A stretch of 24,129 bases of DNA from JAFGQJ01 sp964495755 (GCA_964495755.1 CAZBXU010000034.1:1-24129); one strand, 5' to 3'. Positions 7,498 to 16,024 are shown, numbered from the stretch's first letter. The notes: a model not told the origin generated them from the letters alone. Numbers and translations: made by a program.

Positions 7498-9537
7498 ATG
7501 GTGAAAAACCTCGTCCTTCTGTTTGTGCTGGTCTGTGCCCTGACAGCGGCTCAAGAGATCGATATGGAAGCTGTCAGGGCATTCGATGATTTCCGCTGGG
7601 GGTTGCGGGCCTTTCACTCGGGCAACTTCGAAGATTCGATTCTCTCACTGGAAAAATCCCTGAGCACCAAGCCCCAGGATCTCCGCACCCGCTTCTGGCT
7701 TGCCAATGCCCTATATCGTGCCGGGTTCGAGCAGGCAGCCCTCGGGGAGTGGCGATATCTCCTTGAAGAGGATCCGAGCAACACGGCTGTCGAGAATACC
7801 GTACAGGTGATCACCTACAGGCGTGGATTGGGTGAGCAGTTGGAAGAGGGCAGTCAGCTGGTTGTCGCCGGTGTGATCAACGGCAACGATCAGGATGCCT
7901 ATCCCCTGCGACGACCCTCCTCGGTATGGATTCGCAGGGACGGCTCCGTGTACGTGGTTGCCTTTGCCTCCAATGAAATTATTCTTCTCGATGTGAACAA
8001 CGCGGTGCAGAAAGTGCTTCAGGGTGGATTCCGGGGTTTTGACCGCCCCTACGACTGCCTGGAAGCGGAGGATCCGGAAACGGGGGAGAAGGTCCTGTTT
8101 ATCGCCGAGTACGGGAGGAACCAGATCTTGAAGACGAATCTTCAGGGTGAGAGGATTCTCGTGATCGGCGGCAAGGGCAGTGCCCCGGGCATGCTTCTCG
8201 GACCTCAATACTTAGCCACGGACGGAAAGGGATATCTATTTGTAAGTGACTGGGGTAATGCCAGGGTAAATAAATATGATTTCAGCGGGAATTTCATTTT
8301 TTCCATCGGTGGAGGATCGGCCGCAAGGTTGACCGGGCCAACGGGGATCGCCTATCAGGATGGCGAGTTATTCGTCGCTGATCGCAGCAGGAAGAGGATT
8401 ACTGTCTACGATGACAGTGGTAACTTCCTCTACACCGTCGGCCAGGGCGTCCTGTCCGGACCCGAGGGGCTCATCTTTCGCGATCAGGACAGCCTTTTGG
8501 TGGTGGATGGGAGCAGATTGCTGGAGTATAACCTTCCACAGGAGACCTGGACCACCCCAAATGATATGGGTTCCTTCGCAGGCCACCTGACCCACCTCGC
8601 CTTGAGTCCCAATGGAGAAGTGTACGTCGTCGATTTCGACGATAACAAGGTATATATTCTCTCCGAGATGACCGCCCTGTACACCAGCCTGTTTGTTCAG
8701 GTCGATCGGGTTAACTCCATCGATTTTCCGGAGATTCTTGTCGAGGTTACTGTGGAAGATCGACGGGGTGTCCCCGTTGTGGGACTGCAGGCAGAAAACT
8801 TCATATTCAGCGAGAATTTTCGGGAGGTTCCTTCCGCCCGCCTGCTCCGATCTCCCAGCAGGCCTGCCGCCCTGGATATATCCCTTGTGGTTGAAAAATC
8901 CCCGGAGATGAAGAAGTATGCCCAGAATCTCTCTGCAGCTGTTGAGTCCCTATATCAACAGCTCACCTCTGCCGGCCCTGATTCTCCCGGAAGGTGGCGG
9001 GTGCTCAGTGCAGGGGAAGAGGCGGTTGTGGAAACCGATCTCGGTGCGACCCGCCTGGAATCGGTCCAAGCTGCTCTGGCCGGACCCTCGAGTCCCCGCT
9101 GGCGCCTGGACAGAGCGGTGCGTATGGCCACATCCCGGACCATTCCCTCCACAGCCCGTAAAGCGGTCGTACTGCTCACAACGGGAAGTCTGAATCAGGA
9201 TTCCTTCTCCGATTTCAGTCTCGCCGAGGTTACCGATTACCTCCGGAACAACTCAATCCCCCTGTACGTGGTGCACTTTGGTCCGGAAGCGGACCGGGAA
9301 CTGGAGTACATGTGCTCGGAGACCGGAGGCGCGGTGATCTCCTATTTCGCCCCTAGGGGTGTAGGAACCCTCCTTCCCGATATTCGCCGGCGTCTGGGAT
9401 CGAAATACCTGCTCAGCTACACCTCCCGATCGGAGTCCGGATTCGGGAAGAACTTCATCGATCTTCGGGCCGAAGTTGTTTTCCATAGAAAGAGCGGCAG
9501 TATACAGAGCGGTTATTTTGCCCCACTTTCCGAATAA
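7498..9537 (+). CDS. Exported TPR-NHL-vWA protein
   Basis: 679 aa. A signal peptide spans residues 1 to ~18 (MVKNLVLLFVLVCALTAAQ). TPR-like helices run ~30-100 (FRWGLRAFHSGNFEDSILSLEK, RFWLANALYRAGFEQAALGEW). NHL beta-propeller repeats occupy ~137-390 (RPSSVWIRRDGSVYVVAFAS, LFVSDWGNARVNKYD, LFVADRSRKRITVYD, VYVVDFDDNKVYIL). A von Willebrand A-like domain covers ~455-670. The usual DxSxS MIDAS sequence is replaced around VVEKSPEM, so metal-dependent ligand binding is doubtful. The protein is likely periplasmic or surface-associated and built for protein-protein contacts; no enzyme motif is visible. ATG 7498 is chosen because it begins the signal peptide; GTG 7483 is an in-frame alternative. 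The YkgJ-type gene follows after 33 nt. Confidence 0.85.
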   Translation: MVKNLVLLFVLVCALTAAQEIDMEAVRAFDDFRWGLRAFHSGNFEDSILSLEKSLSTKPQDLRTRFWLANALYRAGFEQAALGEWRYLLEEDPSNTAVENTVQVITYRRGLGEQLEEGSQLVVAGVINGNDQDAYPLRRPSSVWIRRDGSVYVVAFASNEIILLDVNNAVQKVLQGGFRGFDRPYDCLEAEDPETGEKVLFIAEYGRNQILKTNLQGERILVIGGKGSAPGMLLGPQYLATDGKGYLFVSDWGNARVNKYDFSGNFIFSIGGGSAARLTGPTGIAYQDGELFVADRSRKRITVYDDSGNFLYTVGQGVLSGPEGLIFRDQDSLLVVDGSRLLEYNLPQETWTTPNDMGSFAGHLTHLALSPNGEVYVVDFDDNKVYILSEMTALYTSLFVQVDRVNSIDFPEILVEVTVEDRRGVPVVGLQAENFIFSENFREVPSARLLRSPSRPAALDISLVVEKSPEMKKYAQNLSAAVESLYQQLTSAGPDSPGRWRVLSAGEEAVVETDLGATRLESVQAALAGPSSPRWRLDRAVRMATSRTIPSTARKAVVLLTTGSLNQDSFSDFSLAEVTDYLRNNSIPLYVVHFGPEADRELEYMCSETGGAVISYFAPRGVGTLLPDIRRRLGSKYLLSYTSRSESGFGKNFIDLRAEVVFHRKSGSIQSGYFAPLSE

Positions 9538-9570
9538 TCGGGACCCCGAAAGCGAATCAGGGCAGACAGG

Positions 9571-9942
9571 ATGCATAAAAGAGAGAAACGAAAGGAACGC
9601 TGGGAGGAAATCTGCAATCGCTGCGGGCAGTGTTGCTACGAAAGGCGTACAGGGTTTCACGGCTTGGTGATCAACTTTAATGCGCCGTGCCGTTATCTGG
9701 ATACACGAACTCAAAGCTGTACCGTATACGACAGACGTTTCCAGGTCTGTTCCGCGTGCAGAAAAGTGACGCTGTTGACCGCTCTGTTCGATCCTTCTCT
9801 ACCGGATTCCTGCGGCTATGTCCAGACGTTTAGAATATGGCGAAGATCCTCCAGGCGCCCATCTCCTCGGCAAAGTAGTAGTCCTGAAAACGAGTCCAGA
9901 AAGGAATCGTATCGGACAGATCGAGGCGCGTTTTTACGGTAA
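9571..9942 (+). CDS. YkgJ-type cysteine-cluster protein with odd C-terminus
   Basis: 123 aa. The first ~90 residues match the YkgJ/CxxCxxCC family (zinc- or iron-chelating Cys-cluster proteins of unknown function): CNRCGQCC at 15-22, then C40, C50, C60, C63 and C81 (PCRYLD, CTVYD, CSAC, SCGYVQ). After residue ~90 the sequence becomes a low-complexity Arg/Ser/Pro tail that is the antisense of the convergent gene's 3' end; the two coding regions overlap by 113 bp. Either the original stop was lost and the frame now reads through, or the overlap is genuine. The start ATG has CAGGG about eight bases upstream, and the gene sits 33 nt after the TPR-NHL-vWA gene. Confidence 0.75.
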   Translation: MHKREKRKERWEEICNRCGQCCYERRTGFHGLVINFNAPCRYLDTRTQSCTVYDRRFQVCSACRKVTLLTALFDPSLPDSCGYVQTFRIWRRSSRRPSPRQSSSPENESRKESYRTDRGAFLR

Positions 9943-10975
9943 GCAGATATTCTTCCCCCCTGGATTGATCCGGAAAGCGATCCGACGGCGACACGAAGAT
10001 ACTTTTTGGATCCACGATATCCTCGCCGGATACTGCCGAAAAATCAGCATCGTCGAAGTAGCCCTGGAAGGTTTCGGCGATCTCTCTGCGGCTCAGGGTT
10101 GTGTTGAGCCGGATGATTGTAACTTCGTTGGCGAAATAGCGGGAAGCGGTGTCCACATCCTTGTCCATGAAGGCGTCTAAACAGGCGAGCAGCGCCGCCT
10201 TGATCTCCGGCTGCGGTCCGGATTCGAGTCCAGAAGCTGCCTGCGGCGTGAACCGCGGAGCCGGCTTCGGCCTCCAGTTTGCAGGGGGAAGCTTCTGCCC
10301 TACGCTGAACAACAGCCAGCGCCCGGCTGATTGGTGCATCAGGTATTTCTGCTGCGTTGACCAGAAAGCTACCTGCTTGGAAAAATCCATTTTGGCCCGG
10401 ATCTGGATGGCATAGGTCTCTCCCCATGGGGTGGTAACAGGCGTCACACCTAAACTGCTCAGATCATACACTTCCGAGGGCGCCAAACCGGTCAGGTCGG
10501 TACCGGCAAAAAAGCTGCTTAGCTGTTCTTCGATCTGAGCCTGAGTCATCTCAACCCCGAGGTCACCGAAATAGAGCGAACCGTCCATGAGTTCAAGCAT
10601 TCCAGTCGTGTCTTTGCTCAAGAATGCGGAAACGAGTCGCAGGAACTTTGACTTGAGCAGCTCTTGAGTAGCCTCCTTCCGTGTCCGTGGAACTGCGGCT
10701 AATTTTGCTTTTCCTTCCAGGATCAGGGCGGCCGCACTCCGAAGATCCTGGATCTGGATGTTGGCTGGATCGAGTCCGGGATCGATGTTATAGGCCATGT
10801 CCTGAAAATCACGGGCTTTCTGGGTATCCCCTTTTTGTTCATATTGCCGGCCTACAAGGTAGTAGGCTTCGGCCAAGTTCTTTCGTACATCCCTTGGAAG
10901 GGTTGTATAGAACTGGGCCCACAGCCCGGCGGCTACGAAAACAAGGAGAATGAGTAGCGGGAGCAACTTTTTCAT
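9830..10975 (-). CDS. Exported protein with N-terminal helical region and two NTF2-like repeats
   Basis: 381 aa from ATG 10975, which has a strong AGGAGGT five bases upstream; the longer in-frame start at 11041 is rejected. The signal peptide is MKKLLPLLILLVFVAAGLWAQ. A TPR-like helical segment follows at ~30-70 (LAEAYYLVGRQYEQKGDTQKARDF). Two similar ~115-residue modules come next, ~112-226 and ~264-381. They align at their ends: AKMDFSKQVAFWSTQQKYL...GRWLLFSV against TRLDLSDTIPFWTRFQDYY...GAWRIFAI, an SnoaL/NTF2-like pattern. I do not recognise a named family. It is last in the run HD-GYP, kinase, this gene, 62 nt after the kinase. Confidence 0.8.
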   Translation of the reverse strand: MKKLLPLLILLVFVAAGLWAQFYTTLPRDVRKNLAEAYYLVGRQYEQKGDTQKARDFQDMAYNIDPGLDPANIQIQDLRSAAALILEGKAKLAAVPRTRKEATQELLKSKFLRLVSAFLSKDTTGMLELMDGSLYFGDLGVEMTQAQIEEQLSSFFAGTDLTGLAPSEVYDLSSLGVTPVTTPWGETYAIQIRAKMDFSKQVAFWSTQQKYLMHQSAGRWLLFSVGQKLPPANWRPKPAPRFTPQAASGLESGPQPEIKAALLACLDAFMDKDVDTASRYFANEVTIIRLNTTLSRREIAETFQGYFDDADFSAVSGEDIVDPKSIFVSPSDRFPDQSRGEEYLLTVKTRLDLSDTIPFWTRFQDYYFAEEMGAWRIFAIF

Positions 10976-11037
10976 CCTGTACCTCCTGTAGTTATACGTC
11001 TTCAGTATACTACAATTTTGCAGACGCATCAACGGAT

Positions 11038-12693
11038 TCAATATTTGAAGGCGCTCTCGCCGGTGAACTCTCGCAGGATGGAGTATTCGGGTACCCAGTT
11101 GGGGGGAATTGGAGCAAAGTTATTCAGGAAAGACAGCAGCCGGAGAGCTTCGTGAAATCCCTCCTGGGCGGGCTTGATGCTCTTCAGGAGAGGTTCGGCA
11201 TACACCTTCAGTACGGCGAGCTCGTAGTCCAGGGCCGAATTAAACGCCGAATCGGCGGAGTTTTGAAAGGGAAATATGTTTCTGTTCTCGCCACGTCGTA
11301 CAGACTCCCACCTGCAAAGGGTGTCAAAAGTGCTGTGTCCCCTGAACTGGGAATCTCGCACAATTCTGCGCAGCAGACGGTTGTCGGTGGTTGAGATCCG
11401 GTTGTGGTCGTCCAGGTTGAGTTGGGTGAGGGCGGATACATAGATCTTGTATTTTTGTTCTCGGGGAATCAGCGGGGTAAGCTCGTCGTTCAGCCCGTGG
11501 ATTCCTTCGAGGATGATGATTGCCCTGACCGGAAGCCGCTGAGCCGATGAGCCCATCTGCCGCTGTCCGGTATGGAAGTTGAAGTGGGGCAATACGGCTT
11601 CCTCTCCGCGCATGAGGCGTAGGAGGTTTTCATTCATGAACTCAATATCAATCGCCTGGAGGCTCTCAAAATCATAGTTGCCCTCCTCGTCCCGGGGCGT
11701 GTGTTCTCGGGGAAGGAAGTAGTCGTCCAGGGAGATCGGAAAGGGATTTCTTCCCAACACCTGGAGTTGCACGGCCAATTTTTTGGCGAAGGTCGTTTTT
11801 CCTGAGGAGGAGGGACCGGCGATCAGTACCAGTTTGACTTCATCTCGATGTTCGCAGATCTTGTCTGCGATCATGGCGATCTTCTTGTCGTGCAGGGCTT
11901 CGGCCACCTGGATGAACCCCCGTACATTGCGGTTGCTGATCAGGTCGTTGAGATGGCCGACGCATCTGACATTCAGGATCTTTCCCCAATCCTTATACTC
12001 CCTGTAGATGGAGAACAGCACAGGATTCTCCTGAAAAGGCGATAAGGAGTTGGGTTGATCCCATGGAGGATAGCGAAGTAGAAATCCAGGGGGATAGGCC
12101 ATGATGTCAAAGATTTTCAGCAGCTTCGTGTTGGGAACCAGTGGGGCGTGGGCCAGATCCATAAACTCGCCGCAGCTGAACATAGACACCTTCTGATCGT
12201 TGCGGTTCTTGAGAAGAAGGACCGTATCCGGCTGGTTGTTCTGTTGGAAGTAACGTACCGCTTCGGGATAAGAGATGACTTTGCGCAGAATCGGGCAGCC
12301 TTGCTCTACGATATCCAGCATTCTACTCCTCAGGGCCTGCAGATCCTCTCCGGACACCTCGGCAAGACCCTCGAGATAGTAAAGGTATCCCCGCCCCAGG
12401 GAATGACCGATTACCAGTCGTCTGTCCGGAAACAGCTCTTTGGCGGCGATGGTAAGAAGGAAGCACAGAGATCGTCTGTAGATATTGGCCCCTTCCCGGG
12501 TGTTGAGGTAAAGCGTCTCAATACTGGAGTTGACCTCGAGCCGGTAGGTCAGGCTGACCAGTGCCTTGTCCACCAAGGCCGCCACCACCTGCTGTTTCGG
12601 CGTAAACTCTTTGTCTTTGAAGATTTCCTCAACCCGCGTTCCCGACGGGTAGCTTTTCTTCCTTCCCGAGGGAAAGGAGATCGTTATATCCAT
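11038..12693 (-). CDS. TGS-domain uridine kinase-like nucleoside kinase
   Basis: 551 aa in three parts. A TGS domain is at ~1-65 (MDITISFPSGRKKSYPSGT). A threonyl-tRNA-synthetase-like second additional domain is at ~70-200, with HSLGRGYLYYLEG where ThrRS editing domains carry HxxxH-type motifs. The C-terminal phosphoribulokinase/uridine kinase P-loop domain has Walker A GPSSSGKTT at 293-301, SLDDYFLPRE at 321-330, VLPHFNFHTGQR and ILEGIHGLND. This fusion is a known, widely distributed nucleoside kinase architecture; it probably phosphorylates uridine or a related nucleoside, but the TGS/SAD portion has no established role that I know. It starts 15 nt after the HD-GYP stop, so the two are co-transcribed. 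Confidence 0.9.
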   Translation of the reverse strand: MDITISFPSGRKKSYPSGTRVEEIFKDKEFTPKQQVVAALVDKALVSLTYRLEVNSSIETLYLNTREGANIYRRSLCFLLTIAAKELFPDRRLVIGHSLGRGYLYYLEGLAEVSGEDLQALRSRMLDIVEQGCPILRKVISYPEAVRYFQQNNQPDTVLLLKNRNDQKVSMFSCGEFMDLAHAPLVPNTKLLKIFDIMAYPPGFLLRYPPWDQPNSLSPFQENPVLFSIYREYKDWGKILNVRCVGHLNDLISNRNVRGFIQVAEALHDKKIAMIADKICEHRDEVKLVLIAGPSSSGKTTFAKKLAVQLQVLGRNPFPISLDDYFLPREHTPRDEEGNYDFESLQAIDIEFMNENLLRLMRGEEAVLPHFNFHTGQRQMGSSAQRLPVRAIIILEGIHGLNDELTPLIPREQKYKIYVSALTQLNLDDHNRISTTDNRLLRRIVRDSQFRGHSTFDTLCRWESVRRGENRNIFPFQNSADSAFNSALDYELAVLKVYAEPLLKSIKPAQEGFHEALRLLSFLNNFAPIPPNWVPEYSILREFTGESAFKY

Positions 12694-12708
12694 CCTTTGC
12701 AGTTCTCT

Positions 12709-13860
12709 TTAAACGCCCAGTTTTCCCGCTTCCTGGGGGGGCAAACAGCGCTGAATCGACACCCCCTCCTCCTCAGCGGTTTTTATCACCAAGGGCTCGT
12801 TGACCCGCTTTCCCTCCTTGTCGATCAGGATCTGAACAAAGGGAAAGCGGGGGCTTTCTGGATTGGTTTTCACCACTCTGCCGATTGCTTCGTCGGAGAG
12901 CAGCACCGCGTTGCCCAACGGATAGACGGAGATGCAGACGATCAGCGAGCGAACAATCTTCTCGTCATATTTTTTATTTCGTTCTTTGAGCAGCTCCATG
13001 ATCGCTGTATGAGCATCTTTCTGCGACTTGAACAGCCGCTTGGAGGTAATCGCGTCGTAGGAACACACCACGGCGATGATGCGGGAGTAGAGGCTGATCT
13101 TGTCGCCGACCAGACCCTTGGGATACCCGGAGCCGTCCAGGCGTTCATGATGTTCGTCGGCGCCGAGGGCGATTTCCTCAGACACGGAAAAACCTTTCAG
13201 AATTCTGTAGCCCAGGGTTGTATGAGCCCGTACCATTTGAAACTCTTTGTCCGCCAGAGCACTATCTTTCAGGTAGACCGCGTCCGGCAATTTGAGCATG
13301 CCGATGTCGTGCAGCATCGCCGCAACACCCAGTTCAATCATCCGGTGCGGGGGCAGCTTCATAAGCTCGCCGATCGCCAATGCCAGGATCGTGGAGTTGA
13401 CGCTGTGGGTGTATATATAGTTCTCGGAGGGGAAGAGAAACTCCGGGTAGCGGAGCATGGCATCGCGGCTGGTTTTTACCTTGTCTATCAACAGCTTGAC
13501 CCGCTCGCTCATCCGCGGGATGTTCAACCTGTTTCCCTCCTTGAACTGTTTAAAGACTTCCAAGGCGAAGTTGACCAGGGAATAGTAGAGCTTTTTCGCC
13601 TCCTCCATCTGTTGTTTTTCCTTGATGTCCATGTCCAAAACGGAGGCAGTCGTTGCCTCGGTTCCTGTATTGGTGTGGGCGGGAGCCTCGGCGATCTGCC
13701 CGTCACTCAGTACGGCTTCATACCCCCAACGTTTCAGCCGCTCGATCAGCTGTTCTGTCATAGGGATATCGGGCGAGAGGAGGATAAAGGCTTCATCCAG
13801 ATACACGGGAGCATCGACATAGCTGTCCTGCCTAAGTTCTGAAACAGAAATCCTCTTCAT
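12709..13860 (-). CDS. HD-GYP domain cyclic-di-GMP phosphodiesterase-like protein
   Basis: 383 aa. The N-terminal ~130 residues are an uncharacterised sensory-type region starting MKRISVSELRQDSYV (the DUF3391-like start common to HD-GYP proteins). The HD-GYP domain covers ~145-320: H152 in YTHSVNSTILA, HD at 184-185 in LHDIGMLKLP, H213 in RAHTTLGYRIL, HHERLDGSGYPKGL with HH at 237-238 and GYP at 245-247, and D269. All metal and signature residues are present, so it is probably an active c-di-GMP hydrolase. No receiver domain or membrane segment is visible, hence cytoplasmic. ATG 13860 has GAGGTGA four bases upstream. It is first in the run with the nucleoside kinase and exported NTF2-like protein. 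Confidence 0.93.
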   Translation of the reverse strand: MKRISVSELRQDSYVDAPVYLDEAFILLSPDIPMTEQLIERLKRWGYEAVLSDGQIAEAPAHTNTGTEATTASVLDMDIKEKQQMEEAKKLYYSLVNFALEVFKQFKEGNRLNIPRMSERVKLLIDKVKTSRDAMLRYPEFLFPSENYIYTHSVNSTILALAIGELMKLPPHRMIELGVAAMLHDIGMLKLPDAVYLKDSALADKEFQMVRAHTTLGYRILKGFSVSEEIALGADEHHERLDGSGYPKGLVGDKISLYSRIIAVVCSYDAITSKRLFKSQKDAHTAIMELLKERNKKYDEKIVRSLIVCISVYPLGNAVLLSDEAIGRVVKTNPESPRFPFVQILIDKEGKRVNEPLVIKTAEEEGVSIQRCLPPQEAGKLGV

Positions 13861-13962
13861 TGTCTCACCTCATCGCAATATTTGGACAGCTCTTGCATAA
13901 CCCGGACAATCCGTGAACACTCATATAGTAGGCGCCTTTGCGGGGTATTATAGGAGCAATTC

Positions 13963-14823
13963 ATGAAATTTAAAACCATTTACATTCTCTTCAACGCGGT
14001 AATCCTGATTTCTTTCGGATTTATCTTTTTGATGCCTCTGCTCCTGTTGGGAAGCGACTATTTCACACTCTTCGTCTCAAAAAACTGGATTGCGGGTGCC
14101 CTGTTTCTGGTTACTCTCATCATTATTAACGGCTATTTCCTCGGGAATTGGAAACTTTTTAGGCTTCTGGAAAAAGAGGACTGGCACGGTTTGATCCGTT
14201 TGTTGGAGCAGCGGGTGTACCAGAAGGGACGGATGAGGAGGGGTTCAATCAAGATGCTCATCAACGCCTACGTCGTAACCTCCGGCGTGGATAAAATATC
14301 CGGATTGGAATCTCATCTGAGGGAGAACAAACCGACCCTTCTGAAAATCTACGCCCTCCAGTTCGGCATTCCCTATCTGCTGAAGATGAAAGACGATCCC
14401 AAATCGGCGGAAACCTATTTCGGCAGGGCTGCGGAGCTTGAAAGTGTGCCCCATCGAGACTGGCTGCGCTGGAGTTACGCTTCCTCTCTACTCCTGCAGC
14501 GGCAGTTTGAGGCCGCTAAGGTGACTCTTCTCGACCTCCTCGACTCCGATCCGGACCTTGTCCTCGAGCTGCTGACGGTCCATGGACTTTCTTTTTTCGC
14601 GTCGATGGATGCTGAGGTCGCCATACGGGTAGAGGCGGAGCGCAGGCGTCTGGCCGGCCGTTTCACTCCGGAGCAGTGGAACAAAAAAATTGAATCAAAC
14701 AGCAGGCATATTCAAATCGTGCTGTTCAACGGAATTATCCGCGATGCCAAACAGTGGCTGTTTGATCAGTCCGCCGAGGCTCCGACCGGGGGACCGGCAG
14801 ACGCTGAAAAAACCGTGCACTAG
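13963..14823 (+). CDS. Membrane protein with TPR-like cytoplasmic region, unknown function
   Basis: 286 aa. Two hydrophobic helices, ~7-30 (YILFNAVILISFGFIFLMPL) and ~42-62 (WIAGALFLVTLIIINGYFLG), are followed by a soluble region of helix pairs with TPR character (AETYFGRAAELESVPHRDWLRW, ASSLLLQRQFEAAKVTLLDLL). The C-terminal tail is Pro/Gly/Ala-rich. No catalytic motif is visible and I do not recognise a named family. ATG 13963 has AGGAG six bases upstream. It is divergent from the HD-GYP gene across about 100 nt, and its stop is 13 nt from the stop of the convergent Cys-rich gene. Confidence 0.75.
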   Translation: MKFKTIYILFNAVILISFGFIFLMPLLLLGSDYFTLFVSKNWIAGALFLVTLIIINGYFLGNWKLFRLLEKEDWHGLIRLLEQRVYQKGRMRRGSIKMLINAYVVTSGVDKISGLESHLRENKPTLLKIYALQFGIPYLLKMKDDPKSAETYFGRAAELESVPHRDWLRWSYASSLLLQRQFEAAKVTLLDLLDSDPDLVLELLTVHGLSFFASMDAEVAIRVEAERRRLAGRFTPEQWNKKIESNSRHIQIVLFNGIIRDAKQWLFDQSAEAPTGGPADAEKTVH

Positions 14824-14836
14824 GCGGTAACTAGCG

Positions 14837-15034
14837 TTAAGAGCGCCGGCTGCTCACGAAATAGCTGATGCTGCGATTGTAGGTCCTCTCCTCAGCTGCC
14901 GTGAAATAGCAGGCGGGAAGCTCGTTCATGCCACGATGATAAGCGATGCATTCGCAGCATATCCCATGCCGGGAACATCCCGGGTAGGAACAGTTGCAGG
15001 CGCTTGAGTTTTTCTTCTGATTGACACAATCCAT
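14837..15034 (-). CDS. Small cysteine-rich protein (DUF6485-like)
   Basis: 65 aa with a dense Cys pattern: C3, then CNC (13-15), C20, CCEC (26-29) and C42 within IAYHRGMNELPACYF. The tail TYNRSISYF matches the conserved end of the DUF6485 family as I remember it. These are probably metal-binding (zinc or Fe-S) small proteins; no function is established. ATG 15034 is preceded by GAGGAA with a six-base spacer, supporting translation. It stands alone, convergent with the membrane protein gene. Confidence 0.75.
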   Translation of the reverse strand: MDCVNQKKNSSACNCSYPGCSRHGICCECIAYHRGMNELPACYFTAAEERTYNRSISYFVSSRRS

Positions 15035-15323
15035 GTAGTTTCCTCAATAGTGCTAAAGACTCATCCCCGTCCACCATCGAATCAGACATGTTTTGTGAAA
15101 CCCAATGTGAGACGATAGTGAAACGTCAATCTGATATACTACCTTTGCATCATTGAAGACTTAACGCAAGGAGGATCGTCGGCACAGTTTTGTCGCTCCT
15201 CTTATTCCAAGACGCCCGACGCTATCAGAAAGAGCCTTCGGGCAATCAGGATGTACCATATCAACAACAACAGTAGTGTAAACAAGTCGGTTGTGCTGCT
15301 CGGTGGTGTCAAGGGTCCGGTAG
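15035..15323. other. Intergenic stretch without recognisable gene
   Basis: 289 nt between the Cys-rich gene and hepT. Open frames here are short and without ribosome sites or family features. A TATACT at 15135-15140 (+) lacks a good -35. There is a small stem GCC-TTCG-GGC near 15234-15243 without a T tract. I see no RNA gene or element end. Base composition drops towards AT from here rightwards, consistent with the edge of an acquired patch. Confidence 0.4.
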
Positions 15324-15680
15324 TTATTTGGTATCGTCCGGGAGCTCATCCAGTATTCGCTGTAAGCTAGTTTGTAGCGCGGGGAGGTGATTGTGGATTA
15401 TCTGCCATACTTCCTCGGCATCTATTCCCAGATAGTCGTGAGCAACGAGATTCCGAAAGTCCTTTACCTTCTGCCAATCCACTTCGGAGTATTTTTCTTT
15501 CAATTCCGAAGACAGTCGATCAACTATTTCTCCAATCACGATGAAGTTCATCAGAGTTGCGTCGAATACCACGCGGGTACGATAATATTTTTTCGCCGAT
15601 GTAATTCCATGGATATATTCCAAAATTTTCTCGACGGCTTCCACCATAGATAGTAGATTCGCCTTGTCCTTATTCGACAT
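15324..15680 (-). CDS. hepT: HepT-family HEPN toxin
   Basis: 118 aa, the typical all-helical HEPN/DUF86 length. The RNase motif RX4HXY is intact: R76-NLVA-H81-D-Y83 within KDFRNLVAHDYLGID. HepT toxins cleave RNA (tRNA in the Shewanella system), and the cognate MntA silences them by adding AMP groups to the Tyr of this motif. Further family features are EKILEYIHG and MNFIVIGEIVDRLS. Its ATG lies inside the end of the upstream mntA (11-bp overlap), the standard coupled order antitoxin then toxin. Confidence 0.92.
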   Translation of the reverse strand: MSNKDKANLLSMVEAVEKILEYIHGITSAKKYYRTRVVFDATLMNFIVIGEIVDRLSSELKEKYSEVDWQKVKDFRNLVAHDYLGIDAEEVWQIIHNHLPALQTSLQRILDELPDDTK

Positions 15681-15966
15681 ATACCGCTTCTTGTAAAATT
15701 TTTGTCCTGAAAAATGGTTTGAGGTACCTTTCGGATGCGATTTCTACATTCCGTCCGAATCTTTGTTCCATTTCCTTTTTCAAGGCACACTTCACTTCAA
15801 AGATGTCAGGAGTTCCTTCTTCAATATCAACGAGTATATCAATGTCACTATATGGACTCTGTTCGTCCCTGGCAAAAGATCCGATCAGTGCTATCTTCCG
15901 AACATGGTACTTTTCGCGGAATTCACGCTTCTGCGAGTTGAGATAATTGAGTATGTCTTCTTTCAT
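15670..15966 (-). CDS. mntA: MntA-family nucleotidyltransferase antitoxin
   Basis: 98 aa from ATG 15966. The minimal nucleotidyltransferase signature is GSFAR at 29-33 and SDIDILV at 40-46, with the two metal-binding Asp residues present, then FEVKCALKKEMEQRFGRNVEI. MntA transfers AMP to HepT and neutralises it. A longer start at ATG 16026 is in frame, but a TATAAT box overlaps that codon, so a transcript from that promoter would begin after it. The start used here gives the usual family length and has a GAGAA just upstream. The 3' end overlaps hepT by 11 bp. Confidence 0.9.
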   Translation of the reverse strand: MKEDILNYLNSQKREFREKYHVRKIALIGSFARDEQSPYSDIDILVDIEEGTPDIFEVKCALKKEMEQRFGRNVEIASERYLKPFFRTKILQEAVYVE

Positions 15967-16024
15967 AAGTTCTCGTTTCGTTTCCACATCCGCCTCGTTT
16001 TGTAATTCGAATAGATTGCATACC

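Noticed and set aside
12148..13842. A 564-codon plus-strand open frame opposite the HD-GYP and kinase genes
   Set aside because: It is the antisense of two clearly conserved minus-strand genes, has no ribosome site or domain pattern, and follows from GC-biased codon use.
15161..15349. A 62-codon minus-strand frame downstream of hepT
   Set aside because: It starts inside the hepT 3' end in another frame, lacks a ribosome site and shows no conserved pattern.
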